A DNA stretch of 64,000 nucleotides. Source: Myrica gale (lineage: Eukaryota > Streptophyta > Magnoliopsida > Fagales > Myricaceae). Below are positions 44,455 through 54,836 of the stretch, piece after piece. The position numbers and the translations under genes were made by a program. The stretch is taken from the NCBI GenBank assembly GCA_963930655.1, contig OZ005609.1, forward strand, positions 19,975,001 through 20,039,000, given 5' to 3'. Every line of letters begins with the position of its first letter. Position 1 is the first letter of the stretch. Under the pieces are notes generated by a model, which saw only the letters and a list, made by a program, of their open reading frames with translations, searched no databases and had not been told where the DNA came from.

Positions 44455-45736
44455 TGTTGGCTTTTAGTCACAATCAATGTTTTGATAATAACAATAGAAG
44501 TAATTGAGATGTGAAGCAAAGCGGATCCAAAATGAGCACGGAGTGATCAAGCAACGTTGACTTCAATGGAAGTGCTCTTAAAGTGAAGACTAAAGCTGCT
44601 AGGGTAATCTTTGTAACTCTAAGACTTCATCTTTAACAAGGATTTCAATCACACACATGCACAAGTCTTCAAAACTTGCATAAACCGTTTTAACGTTTGT
44701 TGAAAGATTAAAACTTTTTTAATGGCTTCAAAATATCCCAAATATACTCCCGAACTTTTTATATACTTGTGAGAAGTTAGACTTTAAAATTGAGTATTTT
44801 AAGTTCGTCAAAATCGAGTCTTTAAAAACAACCGGATCATGCTTAAGTTGAGAAGGTCGACCGGCTCAATGAAGTGGTCGACCGGACCCTACGACCGTTT
44901 GGTGTAGCAGTCGACCGGTTGCATTTATTAAAAAGCCGTTAAGCTTCTGACAAAATGACTGTTGTGTAATGGTAACTTGAAGCGGTTGAACGGTTCATGT
45001 AGCGGTCGACCCGCTCGTTTTAACAGATAACTCTAACGACTATAAACGACTATTTTTCTCATGAGACCTATATAAAGTCATTCCCACGCCTTTGAAACTT
45101 AACCAAATCGTCCAATATCATTTTGCAAAGGTTTCAGAGTGATCAAAAACCTTCCAATCCTTATTCAAACATCATTCACACATAATCTTCATTTTCACAT
45201 CCTTGTTATTGTGTGAAGCCTAAGAGCTAGTTATTTCTCATTGTAATATCTACTTCATCAAGGGAGTTTTAGAGGGAAATTTTGTTCAACCATACACATT
45301 ACTAAGAGAGTGATTCTCTTGTATCCTTTTCGGTGAGGTTTGTTCATCGAAAGAAGAAGTTTGGAGAGGTTTGTTCTCAAACTCGTTCTTGAGGCTTGAA
45401 AAGGGTTTTCTCAAGCTCAAGTGTAAGGAAACATTTCCCTTGTTTGAAGGGAGAATAGTGAAGAAACCTCAAGGCTCGGTAAAGGAGCTTGAGTGGTGGA
45501 CGTAGGCGGGCTTGCCGAACCACCTAAAAGATTGTGTTTGCTTCTCTTCCCTAAACTCTTTTATTTGTCCTACTAGTTTATTGGTTTAAATTTTTCCCTT
45601 GTGTTTAACTCTTTATTGCAATCTATCTCATTTGTGAGACTTGTAGCTAGCAAACACATTCTTTGGGGTAATTTTCGAAAAAGTTTTGAAACCCAATTCA
45701 CCCCCCTCTTGGGTTTCCTTAATCCTAGGAATATCA
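44455..45736 (+). repeat. Sirevirus 3' LTR (1,282 bp)
   Basis: Starts TGTTGGCTTTTAGTC and ends CCTAGGAATATCA. GGTCGACC words at about 44855, 44876, 44910 and 45003; more of them are intact than in the 5' LTR. Confidence 0.95.
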
Positions 45737-45798
45737 TGCTAAAGGTTAAAAAACCATTGTTAAAGCTTTAGCAGCGATTTTTAGCGGCGGTCGCGACA

Positions 45799-46949
45799 GC
45801 CGCTGTAACACCCGAGATCTCTGTTTTAAAATTATTTGAATTTTTTATTTAATATTTAATATTTAATATTTAATATTTGAAATTTGAATTTAATTAATTT
45901 AAAATAGTTGAATTTTTAACTTTGACCTAGTTAAACCTTTTTTTTTAATTTGAAAGATTTATGATTATTTAAAATTTAAAGGTTTTACAGTTCAAAAGGG
46001 AGTCTATTACTATTGTGAGTCTATATCTAGATATACACATTGGTTTTAATTTTTACACACCTCGATTTTACACCAACAAGAGGAAAAATAAGGATTTTCT
46101 TGCTTTCAACAATCTAGACGAAATTTCTTGAAGCAACTTCAGGTATTTCGAATTTTTTAATATTATAATTGTATTTTTTTTTTATGAGAGATCAAACCAT
46201 AGGGTGTCTAGATCTATCCCTAATTATTTCAAGATTTTCGAAATAAACCAATTGCAACCTATTGAGTGCACTCATTCTGGAAACAGAGTGACTTCTTTTA
46301 TAAATTTTTACCAAGTGCACACTTGGACATGACCAAGCCTTAGTAAGGAAGAATTCTACCCATAGTATTGGCTTAGTTTGTTTATCCTCAAACTAGGTAG
46401 CAACTGCACAACCCTGTCACGGGGATAAACGCGACTGATAGTTATTGCCAAAGAGATTTTCTATAATATTATGTTATTTAGATAAAACTGTTTTATTGAT
46501 AAATATATTTTATTGAAATTGTCAAAAACAACTTTCAACAGTTTAAAAATATTTTAATTATTCTATCTTTATGTTTTAGTGTGGCTCATGAGATATACAC
46601 TAGCATAATGATTTTGCTTACTGAGTTGTCGGACTTACCTTCTATTGTTTTTCTTTATTTTCATATGTTGATCAGGAGCGTGTCGATAGTCAGAATTAGA
46701 TGACACGTGGGCTTATAGCTGAGTGATTATTATAATAAATGTTTTCACTCTAGTATGAGTTTAATCATGTTTAGATTTGTCTTTGTGTGTTGAAAGAAAT
46801 TTTCTAAGTTCTTTTAAGAGAGATTTATTGAACTTTTTAAATAAAGTTTATTCAGCATTTGTTATTAGATATGTTTTAAATAAAAAATCTAATTGGTTAT
46901 TGTAAGTCAGTCACCCTCTAGCCTTTGAGGTTTGGAGTGTGACAGCCGT
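45799..46949. mobile_element. Gypsy-type solo LTR in the CACTA MITE
   Basis: LTR 45804-46944 (1,141 bp) starts TGTAACACCCGAGATC and ends GGTTTGGAGTGTGACA, flanked by GCCGC (45799-45803) and GCCGT (46945-46949), a 5-bp TSD with one change. TGTAACACCC...GTGACA ends and the GCTTACTGAGTTGTCGGACT block near 46617 are typical of plant Ty3/gypsy chromoviral LTRs. No internal region. Confidence 0.82.
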
Positions 46950-47072
46950 TATATGACCGTCGCAGTAGGTTATAGAGGCGGTTTTTGCGACCGCTGGTGA
47001 AGACTTACTGTCTATAGCGGTGGTCATATAACGACTGTCATCTTTAGGTGGGGTAAATTGTCTTTGGTAGTG

Positions 47073-47411
47073 ACAATTTTAATGGAGTCAGAAGCCGGTT
47101 ATCGCCATTATTAATGAACTATTTCTGCACTTTTTTTGGCCATTGGCACTTTTTTTGTGTGCAAATTTTGTCCTTTAGGTATTGGTGAGACTATAAGTAA
47201 AGTAGTTCTGTTATTATTTAAGTTTGTTGATCAATATCAAATCTTGTCCATCAAATTCATATCTAGGTATCATATCTGTTACTGCTTTGAATCTGTTCGA
47301 CGTGATGAGAGAGTTTTACTTGGAATTTTTTGTATTACTTAGCTTTGAAAGGTTCTCATTATTTGAGATCAAGGATTTGAGTGGGTAAGTTTAGGGCTAT
47401 ACCTTTGGAGT
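47073..47411. other. Intergenic, no gene seen
   Basis: A 68-codon open frame at 47136-47342 has no recognisable motif. Confidence 0.35.
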
Positions 47412-47530
47412 GACATTTTTTTTCTAGGTAAAGCAGGCCAAGCCTCCGGGGGTGGGGGGATTTGAACCCCGGTTCAGGACCCTCCACGAAGGAGAAGATG
47501 CCAGTTGAGCCATAGCTCATTGGCAGACAT
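47412..47530 (-). mobile_element. tRNA-derived SINE, short
   Basis: On the minus strand a pol III A box TGGCTCAACTGG (47512-47501) and B box GGTTCAAATCC (47468-47458) are about 33 bp apart, as in tRNA genes. The sequence continues GGAGGCTTGGCCTGC and ends in an A-run. GACAT flanks it at 47412-47416 and 47526-47530, a possible short TSD. It does not fold as a full tRNA, so it is a SINE rather than a tRNA gene. About 109 bp, shorter than typical plant SINEs. Confidence 0.6.
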
Positions 47531-48190
47531 CCTAACACAGAATGCATCGTCAAATTTGAAGTTGAAACATAATGATAGAGCTCAACTTTTGACCCGACCC
47601 AATCATTAATTACATACAATTTTAGAAACTCTAAAGTCTTCTAAGTTGGTATATTATTTTAATTTATAAATAGTGGCGAAACCATGATTGAATTTGAAGA
47701 AAAATAAAATTTGAAAGATGAAATGATAATTTTTTTTTCAAATAAAAAAAATGTCTTAAAATTAAAATTAAAATTAAAAATTAAGAGTTAAAATTAGTGT
47801 GAATGAAGAGTGGAGTCATTTAGAAAAAAAAATAAAAATAACAAAAGAGTGAATGAAGAGTGGAGTCAAATCCATTTGTTTCAATAATTAAGAGGAAGAT
47901 GGTGCTCCCACTTCTCCTAACATGATGGGGGTGTCTCGTCTCGCTTTACTCAATGAATTTTCGAATCCTGTCTTTCATCGCAGCTTCTCTTTTTAATGCT
48001 TTTGTTGCCTTTCTATTGGGTGGGTGTCGGGGCTGTAGCAGCTACGCGCTTTATGCAGAAAGCCGATCAAAGATTCTGTCAGACAATTATCTATGTTTGT
48101 GAAAATTATCTTGTAATTATCTAAAAATTTGTTAGAAAAATTAAAAACATTATTTTAATAATATTTTTAATTTTAATTTTTGTCTTAATT
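47531..48190. other. Intergenic, no gene seen
   Basis: Strongly AT-rich to about 47880, then mixed. Nothing recognised. Confidence 0.35.
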
Positions 48191-48197
48191 TTTTAAA

Positions 48198-48702
48198 AAT
48201 TTATCTTAACAAAATATTTTTAATCATTTTACATACTTTTTTTATATGATTTAACGGTGGTGTTTGTCCGTGAAAATTTTAGTATCTCCTTTTAGTTGTA
48301 GGTTTTTAATCGGTTTCAACATAATAATAGTTGGCCCACAAATTTATCTTAACAAAATATTTTTAATCATTTCACATGCTAACATCTGATACCACCTTTA
48401 TTACTGTCTACAGTAATCTTAGGCAGTAGGCTGTAGTAGCATCAGCATAGGCTGCAGAAAATTCAGATGTTGCTTCTCTAGCTGCCTAAACAAGATCCTC
48501 TTTACAGTGTCTCGTCATGGTTCACTTTCCTTTCACTGTCGTGGCGGTGGACCACTGGGTCCATCAATTTAACTGCTTGCGGTCTCGTTATCGGAAAGAT
48601 GCAGTATCCAAGGCAGTGGAACTGTGGAAGCATCATGCCTGGCTTGGTCCTTTTCCAGGACTGTAATATTATTCTTTTTGTGGGCCAACTATTATTATGT
48701 TG
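48198..48702. repeat. Inverted and direct repeats, possible unclassified MITE
   Basis: A 23-bp perfect inverted pair, starting CAACATAATAATAGTTGGCC, at 48317-48339 and 48680-48702; and a roughly 33-bp direct repeat, TTATCTTAACAAAATATTTT, at 48198-48230 and 48341-48373. Inside, AACATCTGA and TCAGATGTT bound a smaller hairpin (48383-48473). No TSD found. Confidence 0.5.
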
Positions 48703-49620
48703 GTTGTGTTTCGGTCTTTCGCGGGTAAAGATTTCATGAAGTGGCATTCGAACCCAAACGTACCTTAAATTAATCTATTTTTTTTTTCAAAAATTTTATT
48801 AGTATTAATTTACTCATCTTAAAAATTCTTAATAATTTATATCTTTATTTGTATAACTCATGTATCTGTTGCCTGTTGCTATGTCATGAGCAGTGAAACT
48901 GTGAAAGCTATTAAATTATTCTGTGTAGCGAACTAAGATCGTGCTCAGAATGGCAGGTAAAAAGATGCATGGCTCCCATTTCTTGATGTAACTTATTCGA
49001 ATGAAAATGCTTCCATCTGCGCATTTCACAATAAAACAACAAGAAGGGCAAGCTTCGAACTGCTCGGAGGAGGATAACTTTGAGGAGTGAGAGAGAGACC
49101 TCTGTAGCTTTCGTGGTAGGGTCGAAAGTCATTGAAAAGGGTGCCATATGTGTGACTAGGTTTGTGCAGACAAATTGACAGCTAAGGCAATTGATGAGTG
49201 GATTTTTGAGTTATGACACTCTTCACATGGTGGCATTCTCCTCCGCCTTGAAATGTCAACAACGGCGTTTCGTTTTCAAGGAAAACCAGGGGCCTGCCTG
49301 CATGCCTCGGCCTTACAAATACGAATTTTGTAATTATCTGCTGCCTTGGTGTTTTGCTTCCTCTGCACAAAACATATGACTGGTTTGTGCAGAGGTAAGT
49401 TGACATGACACGACACTTGTGGGACACACATGGCTCAGAAGAGATACTCAAGTTGCGTTTGTAAAGCTAATATTTCTTAAAATTTTATCTCTTTTAATAA
49501 AATACTCTAATATAATCTCTTTCTTATAAAAAAATATAAAAAATTACAAAAACTATAAAAAATTACCTCTCTTCACCTTTTCACTAAATTCAATACCAAC
49601 ACATATTATCATGCTAAAAA
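48703..49620. other. Intergenic, no gene recognised
   Basis: Several overlapping open frames of 60-90 codons on both strands at 48911-49451. None shows a domain, and strand and frame usage conflict. Treated as non-coding. Confidence 0.3.
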
Positions 49621-49651
49621 TATTACAACAAAAACACAACCTTTGAATAAT

Positions 49652-49822
49652 TTGGTAACCTCGTCTCTTCTGGTGGTGTCTGGGGAACACACTCCGAGGT
49701 GCAACCTTTTTGAACAGCTTTGAGGAAACTGAACTCTTTCATCACGGCTTTGGAAATTTTGGATCTAAACGGAACAGCACCTTTGACGGGAACGCTGAGC
49801 CTGAGCCTGAGCCTGCGAGCCC
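49652..49822 (-). other. Exon-like unidentified coding fragment
   Basis: On the minus strand TTTGCAG/AGGGCTCGCAGG opens and TTCAAAG/GTTGTG closes a segment whose single long frame reads KGAVPFRSKISKAVMKEFSF and SECVPQTPPEETRLPNYSK. The splice-site-like ends and protein-like composition suggest one exon of a gene whose family I do not recognise. It may be a captured fragment. Confidence 0.3.
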
Positions 49823-49959
49823 TCTGCAAACTCAGGAATGGTACAATCTACATGTGACGTATCATTGCAAGGAAGACCCCATGAAGATATTATTCTGAAA
49901 AAAGGATCGACGAAATAATATGAAGGACAGATGCTCTTCGGTAAAAGCAGGATCACGTA

Positions 49960-51136
49960 GGTCATGTTTTGTAACAGGTTTGAGATCTGCCTTAAGTCTC
50001 AAATTTAAATTTTGGGTATAAAGTCATGAATTCATGATTGGATGGGTTCAATGTTAGTTTTAAGTCTTCAAATCAAATAACATCACAAAAGTAAAAGAAG
50101 ACGAAGAGAGAAAACACGTCTTTTTCACCCTATCCTCTCCGTCTCTTTCTCCATCTTTCTCCTATACGTCACCCAAGAAGCCCTTTTCTGAATCACCTAA
50201 AATTCCTGCATTTGATTATTGTGGAATTGCAGCTTCTTCCCTGTTGATCCTAGAGTCTCTTGTTATCGTGCTCCTTCCGCTCTCTCTCTGTCTCTCTAGC
50301 AATGAATATTTAGAAGAGAAATTAAAGATGAAGTTGGGTTTTGAGTCCTTAAGCGAAATGTAAGTGTCTCGTTTTTTTTTTCTTTCCTTTATCTGCGATG
50401 TCTGATTATTACGTTCTTTTTTTTGTCCTGTAAAGTGTAAGACGTTTGAAAGAAAGTATGAAGCATTGATGGAGTCTAGGTTTCATTTTTCTTGTGAAAA
50501 TTTGAATTTTTTGTTTTTGTTTTGTTCTGCTCTGTTTTCTTGCAACCAAACAATATCAGGTCTGGGTTATTTTTTCGAATTGTTCGAATGCCACTATTTT
50601 TGAATGAAATTAATGATTTTCTTTTTGTTGTTTTTGGTTTTTGTTTGAGCTTTTCATTCGATTTTCTGTCAATATATTGCTTTCTAGAATAAAATTTGGT
50701 TGATTTATTTTTCCGTTTTTCTTTCAAGATAATGATAAATTACGCTCGCCTATCCTACTTGCATATGATGTCTGGTTGAGTTCTTTGTCTCTGCGAGGTA
50801 GTTGAATGTGTCGTCAGCTTATAACATCTTCTCAACGTAGTTCATTTGATACTTGCATACAAACCATCGCACAGAGATAATTATATGGATTCAGCCCATA
50901 GCTTCTGCTTTTGGATTAACCACATGTTCTCTGTTCCTACATTTCATATGAGGCTAGAAGAACTTGTAGATTAAGTTTTGATGATGCATCTTTTAGATTC
51001 ATCAATTTTCACAAGAATCAGCAATTCTCACGCTAGTCGTTTGAGTTTCAAAATGTTCTATTGCTTTAGGTGGTTCAGATGGTCTCCTGGTTTTACATGT
51101 TTTCTTGGTTGTATGGAGCTTCTTTCAGACAAAGGT
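49960..51136. other. Leader-like and intron-like sequence, no coding region
   Basis: A CT-rich stretch at 50130-50300 followed by T-rich sequence resembles a plant 5' UTR plus first intron, but no coding exon is recognised downstream. Confidence 0.3.
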
Positions 51137-51705
51137 TGAGAGAATTGCTTGTTTTTAGTTTCCTTTGGAATTCAGTAGCATGTTCGTATGTTGAATCTCT
51201 TTAACTGTATTTCATCAATCAATATATGCTCAAGCTTTTTGAGCATATTGAGTTCAAAACTTTTTTTCTTCCTCTATCCGTGATGTATGATTATTTTTGT
51301 TGCAATTTAGGTCCGTTTGAGTTCAAGCTTTTTGAGAGAATTGCTTGTTTTCAGTTTCCTCTGGAATTTAGTAGCATGTTCATATGTTGAATCCCTTAAA
51401 CTGTATTTCATCAATCAATATATGCTCAAGCTTTTTGAGTATATTGAGTTCAAAACTTTTTTCTTCCTCTATCCATTATGTATGATTATTTTTGTTGCAC
51501 TTTATTTCCTTTTGAGTTCAAGCTTTTTGATTGAATTGCTTGTTTTTAATTTTCTCTGGAATTAAGTATCATATTCGTATGTTGAATCCCTTAAATTGTA
51601 TTTCATCAATCAATATATGCTCAAGCTTTTTGAGTATATTGAGTTCAAAACTTTTTTTCCTCTATCTGTGATGTTTGATTATTTTTGTTGCACTTGTGGT
51701 TCACG
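51137..51705 (+). repeat. Three-copy tandem repeat, about 195-bp period
   Basis: A unit starting AGAATTGCTTGTTTT and containing ATATGCTCAAGCTTTTTGAG and TGATTATTTTTGTTGCA starts near 51141, 51337 and 51532. Copies differ by scattered substitutions. The inverted pair CTCAAGCTT/AAGCTTTTTGAG lies within each. Confidence 0.92.
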
Positions 51706-51885
51706 AACTCAGCAAAGAAGCATTTGTAGATGCCGATCTTAAGGTGGTCGACCCATCTACACGGAAAATTAAACATGCGCCCATAAGTGGTGGTCACCCA
51801 GTCCGCAAGCAATTTTTTTTTTTATTTTAACTCAAAAGTAAAATGTCAACTCGACAAGTAAAAGGACAAGTTAGTAAGCAAAAGT
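51706..51885. other. Intergenic spacer
   Basis: No feature recognised. Confidence 0.3.
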
Positions 51886-51886
51886 A

Positions 51887-52065
51887 ACAACTCAGAGAGC
51901 ATGTGGGAAGCGAAGGTTATAAAAAAATGGCTCCTGCAATTGGAGAGCATGTGAGTAGCGAGACAAGCAAAAGAACAAATTAGGAAGTTAGCAAGCGAAT
52001 GTAACAATTTAGAGAGCACGGGGGAAGCAAATGTTATAAAAAAAATTAGCTCCTGTGAATTGAAG
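51887..52065. repeat. Two-copy direct repeat, about 121-bp period
   Basis: CAACTCAGAGAGCATGTGGG at 51887 and CAATTTAGAGAGCACGGGGG at 52008 head two similar units running through TTATAAAAAAA...GCTCCTG. A minus-strand open frame across it is a product of the repeat. Confidence 0.75.
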
Positions 52066-53209
52066 ATGTTTGTGAGCAGTGAAACGGTAACAAAAAATAC
52101 TAAAAAAATAAACCTTTGGCTCGGGCAAGAGAAGCGGAAGTTAACGAAAAAATATTTACATTCTATGGCTAGCATGTGAACCTTGCTAACGGACGTTAGC
52201 GTAATTGACAGGCCACATGAACTTTATTTTAAGTCAGAATCACCTTGTACCGCACGCGGAACAGTAAAATGGAACTGAAACCTAAACTCATTACAAACAT
52301 CACCGTACTGATTTTTTTTCACACAATCTTGAGTGGAATACATGATTTTCAGTGAATGACTTTTTGTTTGTAATTGTGATATTCTTCTGCCGAAGCAGAG
52401 AGATTGACAATAACTAAAAACAAAAAAGAAGAAGAGAGATTGACAATAGGCGCAGGAAAGAAGATAATTAAAGAGGGAACTTTTTATTGTCTCGTGATAA
52501 TTTTTAGAGTGAACTTTAGTCGTCTCCTTGTAAGTTGAGATAAAAAATTATCAAAATTTCATCTCAAATTTATGACCTTAATTTTGATATCACGTAAATT
52601 TATTATTTATCTCATAAATTTAAGCGGATCGAAAAAGATAAATTTTATTATTTAAATTATATAATACAAAGGGATCATAGAGCCAATATTTTTCATGCAC
52701 AAGATAAAAGGAGTAAATGGTAGACGGTGACTACCGTTGAATAGGCAAGTGGTGGCACAAGAGGGTGTTCCTAGGAAAAATCACCAACAGCAAAAGGATG
52801 ACAACCTAGTTAGGGGAAGACGAGATGAAACTGGTCGGAAGAGAGAAGAAGGGGCGTGAGGTCCTCACGTAGCTAGGGGCGACCCAGAAAGGGGGTAGGG
52901 TTAGGGTTTTTTTGTATCTAACTAGAGGCTTTAGTACGCAGAAAAAACTAGAGGTTTTAGAACTCTTTAAACCTTTGAAGAGAAGACAAAGCTTCGTTCA
53001 TAAATTTGCTTTTCACTCTTCATTTCACAGACCCAATATAGAAATACAAATTGTTATGTGAAGAAGTGGTCCAACGTCGACCATACGGCAAACTCTGACC
53101 AGCTTGGTCTTGATTCTGAAATATTGAGCGTGCATTGGAAGAAAAAAGGGTCCCCGGATATATTTCTCTCTTTTAATTTTTGTTTCCTCTAAAAGTGAGT
53201 CCACCTAAT
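52066..53209. other. Intergenic, no gene seen
   Basis: Mixed sequence without recognisable coding or repeat structure. Confidence 0.3.
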
Positions 53210-53416
53210 GGTGGTGTTTGTTTGTAGAAATATTGTGGTTTTGAAAATTTTAGGTATTGGGAATTATTGTGAAAAAATATAGTATTTTATGAAAAAGTGA
53301 TGAGAGAGAAGATTTAATTGAATAATATAATATTATTTTATAATTTAATGAGGAGATAGATTATTTTATGATTGTTTGGAAATATTAAGGGATGAAAATT
53401 TTGAGAAACAAACGCC
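53210..53416. mobile_element. MITE with GGTGTTTGTTTG ends
   Basis: About 207 bp, AT-rich, ends GGTGTTTGTTTGTAGAAA and, on the other strand, GGGCGTTTGTTTCTCAAA. Similar in style to the copies at 4076 and 5241 but with a different terminal sequence. TSD unclear. Confidence 0.65.
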
Positions 53417-54836
53417 CAGATATAATATATGCAGGTAAATTCAAAGAGGTTATTTAACTACTTGGGTATTTTGATTTCGTTTAAGAGCTGGGGAGGCCAT
53501 AAGGACCCATCTTCATGCCTCTGGAAAACCAGTACTGATCAGAGGCGGGACCCAGAGGAATCTGAGATCTACCTACAGACAGAAATCATGAAAGCCTGCC
53601 CCAATCTGGCCTCATAGTGAGTAGGGTAGTCAAAATATAGTTGCCAACTTGCCATCGAGCAGTCCTTCCTGGCACTGCTGCCTTCTCGTACAGATGCTTC
53701 AATGGGGACATCCTGGACCAAAAACGCCTGACTTTGTAGGCTCGCTTGCAGTGGTTGAAGTCTTTTGGTGGCCCAGACGAGCGCAAGGCACGGCTTTCCA
53801 ATGAAGTCCCACTCACGTCAGCCACAGCCTCTAGCTCATATGATGGGATCAGATTATGTGCTAAGTTGATGGGTGTGAAATTATATAAAGAGAGGGCTAA
53901 GATTTTAAATATCAGAAATGATGGTCAAGAAATAGACGCCTCATTTAATGAGGTGGGAGTGAGAATAAAGCCGAAAAACTTTGGCTTTTTTTTTCTTTCC
54001 TTTTTTTCCTACCTATCTTCCGCAACACGCAAGAGGGAACGTCAGTGCTACCTTCTGCCAACCGACTCTTTTCCCTGCACATCTTTTCTCTACACACCTT
54101 CTGCAAGCCCGACTGTTTTCCCTGCACACTTTTGCAACCTTAAGTCGACTCTTTTTGGCCATTTGCTGCACGTCTTCTGCAATCTTTTGCAATCCGTTGT
54201 TTATTGTGGCATTGATACCAGTTCTGATAATATTTCTAGTTACCACCGTGGGTTTACTTTTTGGAACAGAAGGCGTAGATCTCCTAAGGCAAGTGGAAGG
54301 CAGTCCTTAAGCAATGTAAAGTTTAATACATAGCATTACTCTTTGCAGTTCTTTTGCCATTTGTCTAGGTTTGTTTGCATGCTATTTTATCTTTTGTTGT
54401 TTTTTGCTTTTCAAATAATAGACAGCTCCAGTCAACCGAGCCAAATAGTTACATCGGGCATTTGTTTAATCTTTTATGGTTTTTTTTTCTCAGGTCTTTG
54501 GTGGGAAAGGTAAACAGCAAAAAGAAAAATCCAATTTGAGAATAGTGCTCAATATATAGTTATATCCATGTTTGTTTTTCTTACAAAAATTATACCTTAA
54601 TGCAAAATTATTTCAAGATGATACTCGTGACAATGTTTGCGCTTCAACTTTTACTATATGTTAGATACAACTAGTACATTTGCTGACAAGAATTAGCTGA
54701 GTGGACTTAGAAAATATCAATTAATGTGTAGGAATTTACCCTCTTCGGACTGAATGTCTCACTTTTACCCGCATTTGACCACATGGTATTTGTGTCTTTT
54801 GCTAACTAAGGATATTGAATTTTTATAGGTTGATAA
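53417..54836. other. Region upstream of the FRS remnant, no gene recognised
   Basis: Several overlapping open frames on both strands at 53586-54333. None has a recognisable motif; a T-run and CACACTTTTGC-like repeats at 54050-54190 create them. Confidence 0.3.

Larger units (their letters stand above)
36677..45741 (+). mobile_element. Complete Sirevirus-type Ty1/copia element, 9.05 kb, exact TSD
   Basis: Element 36682-45736 is flanked by TGCTA at 36677-36681 and 45737-45741. LTRs are 1,260 and 1,282 bp with TGTTGG...ATATCA ends. The order is PBS, gag, protease, integrase, RT-RNase H, a long spacer, an env-like ORF, PPT and LTR. Long LTRs, a gag with a second CCHC-like motif and WVPK repeats, the ORF after pol and LTR palindromes all match the Sirevirus (SIRE/Maximus) lineage. 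Stops, a frameshift, an internal deletion and a MITE insertion make it inactive. The LTRs differ by several substitutions and indels, so the insertion is not recent. Confidence 0.95.
36636..47072 (+). mobile_element. Small CACTA MITE split by two retroelements
   Basis: The left end CACTACAAAAAAATTGG at 36636 and the right end TTGTCTTTGGTAGTG at 47058-47072 are inverted. Between them the element's own sequence survives as 36636-36681, 45742-45803 and about 46945-47072, together about 230-240 bp of AGCGGC/GACCGC-rich subterminal repeats. The Sirevirus TSD (TGCTA) and the solo-LTR TSD (GCCGC/GCCGT) both lie within this sequence. The 3-bp flanks (GTG and ACA) do not match, so the target duplication has decayed or one end is slightly misplaced. 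Confidence 0.7.

Noticed and set aside
47417..47525. Possible tRNA gene
   Set aside because: A and B boxes are present, but the expected acceptor stem and anticodon arm do not form; the A-rich 3' end and flanking GACAT fit a SINE better.
48502..49451. Candidate small genes on both strands
   Set aside because: Frames overlap in conflicting strands, no domain is seen, and part lies within an inverted-repeat unit.
51846..52175. 109-codon hydrophobic minus-strand frame
   Set aside because: It lies on a two-copy direct repeat and the protein is internally repeated with no motif.
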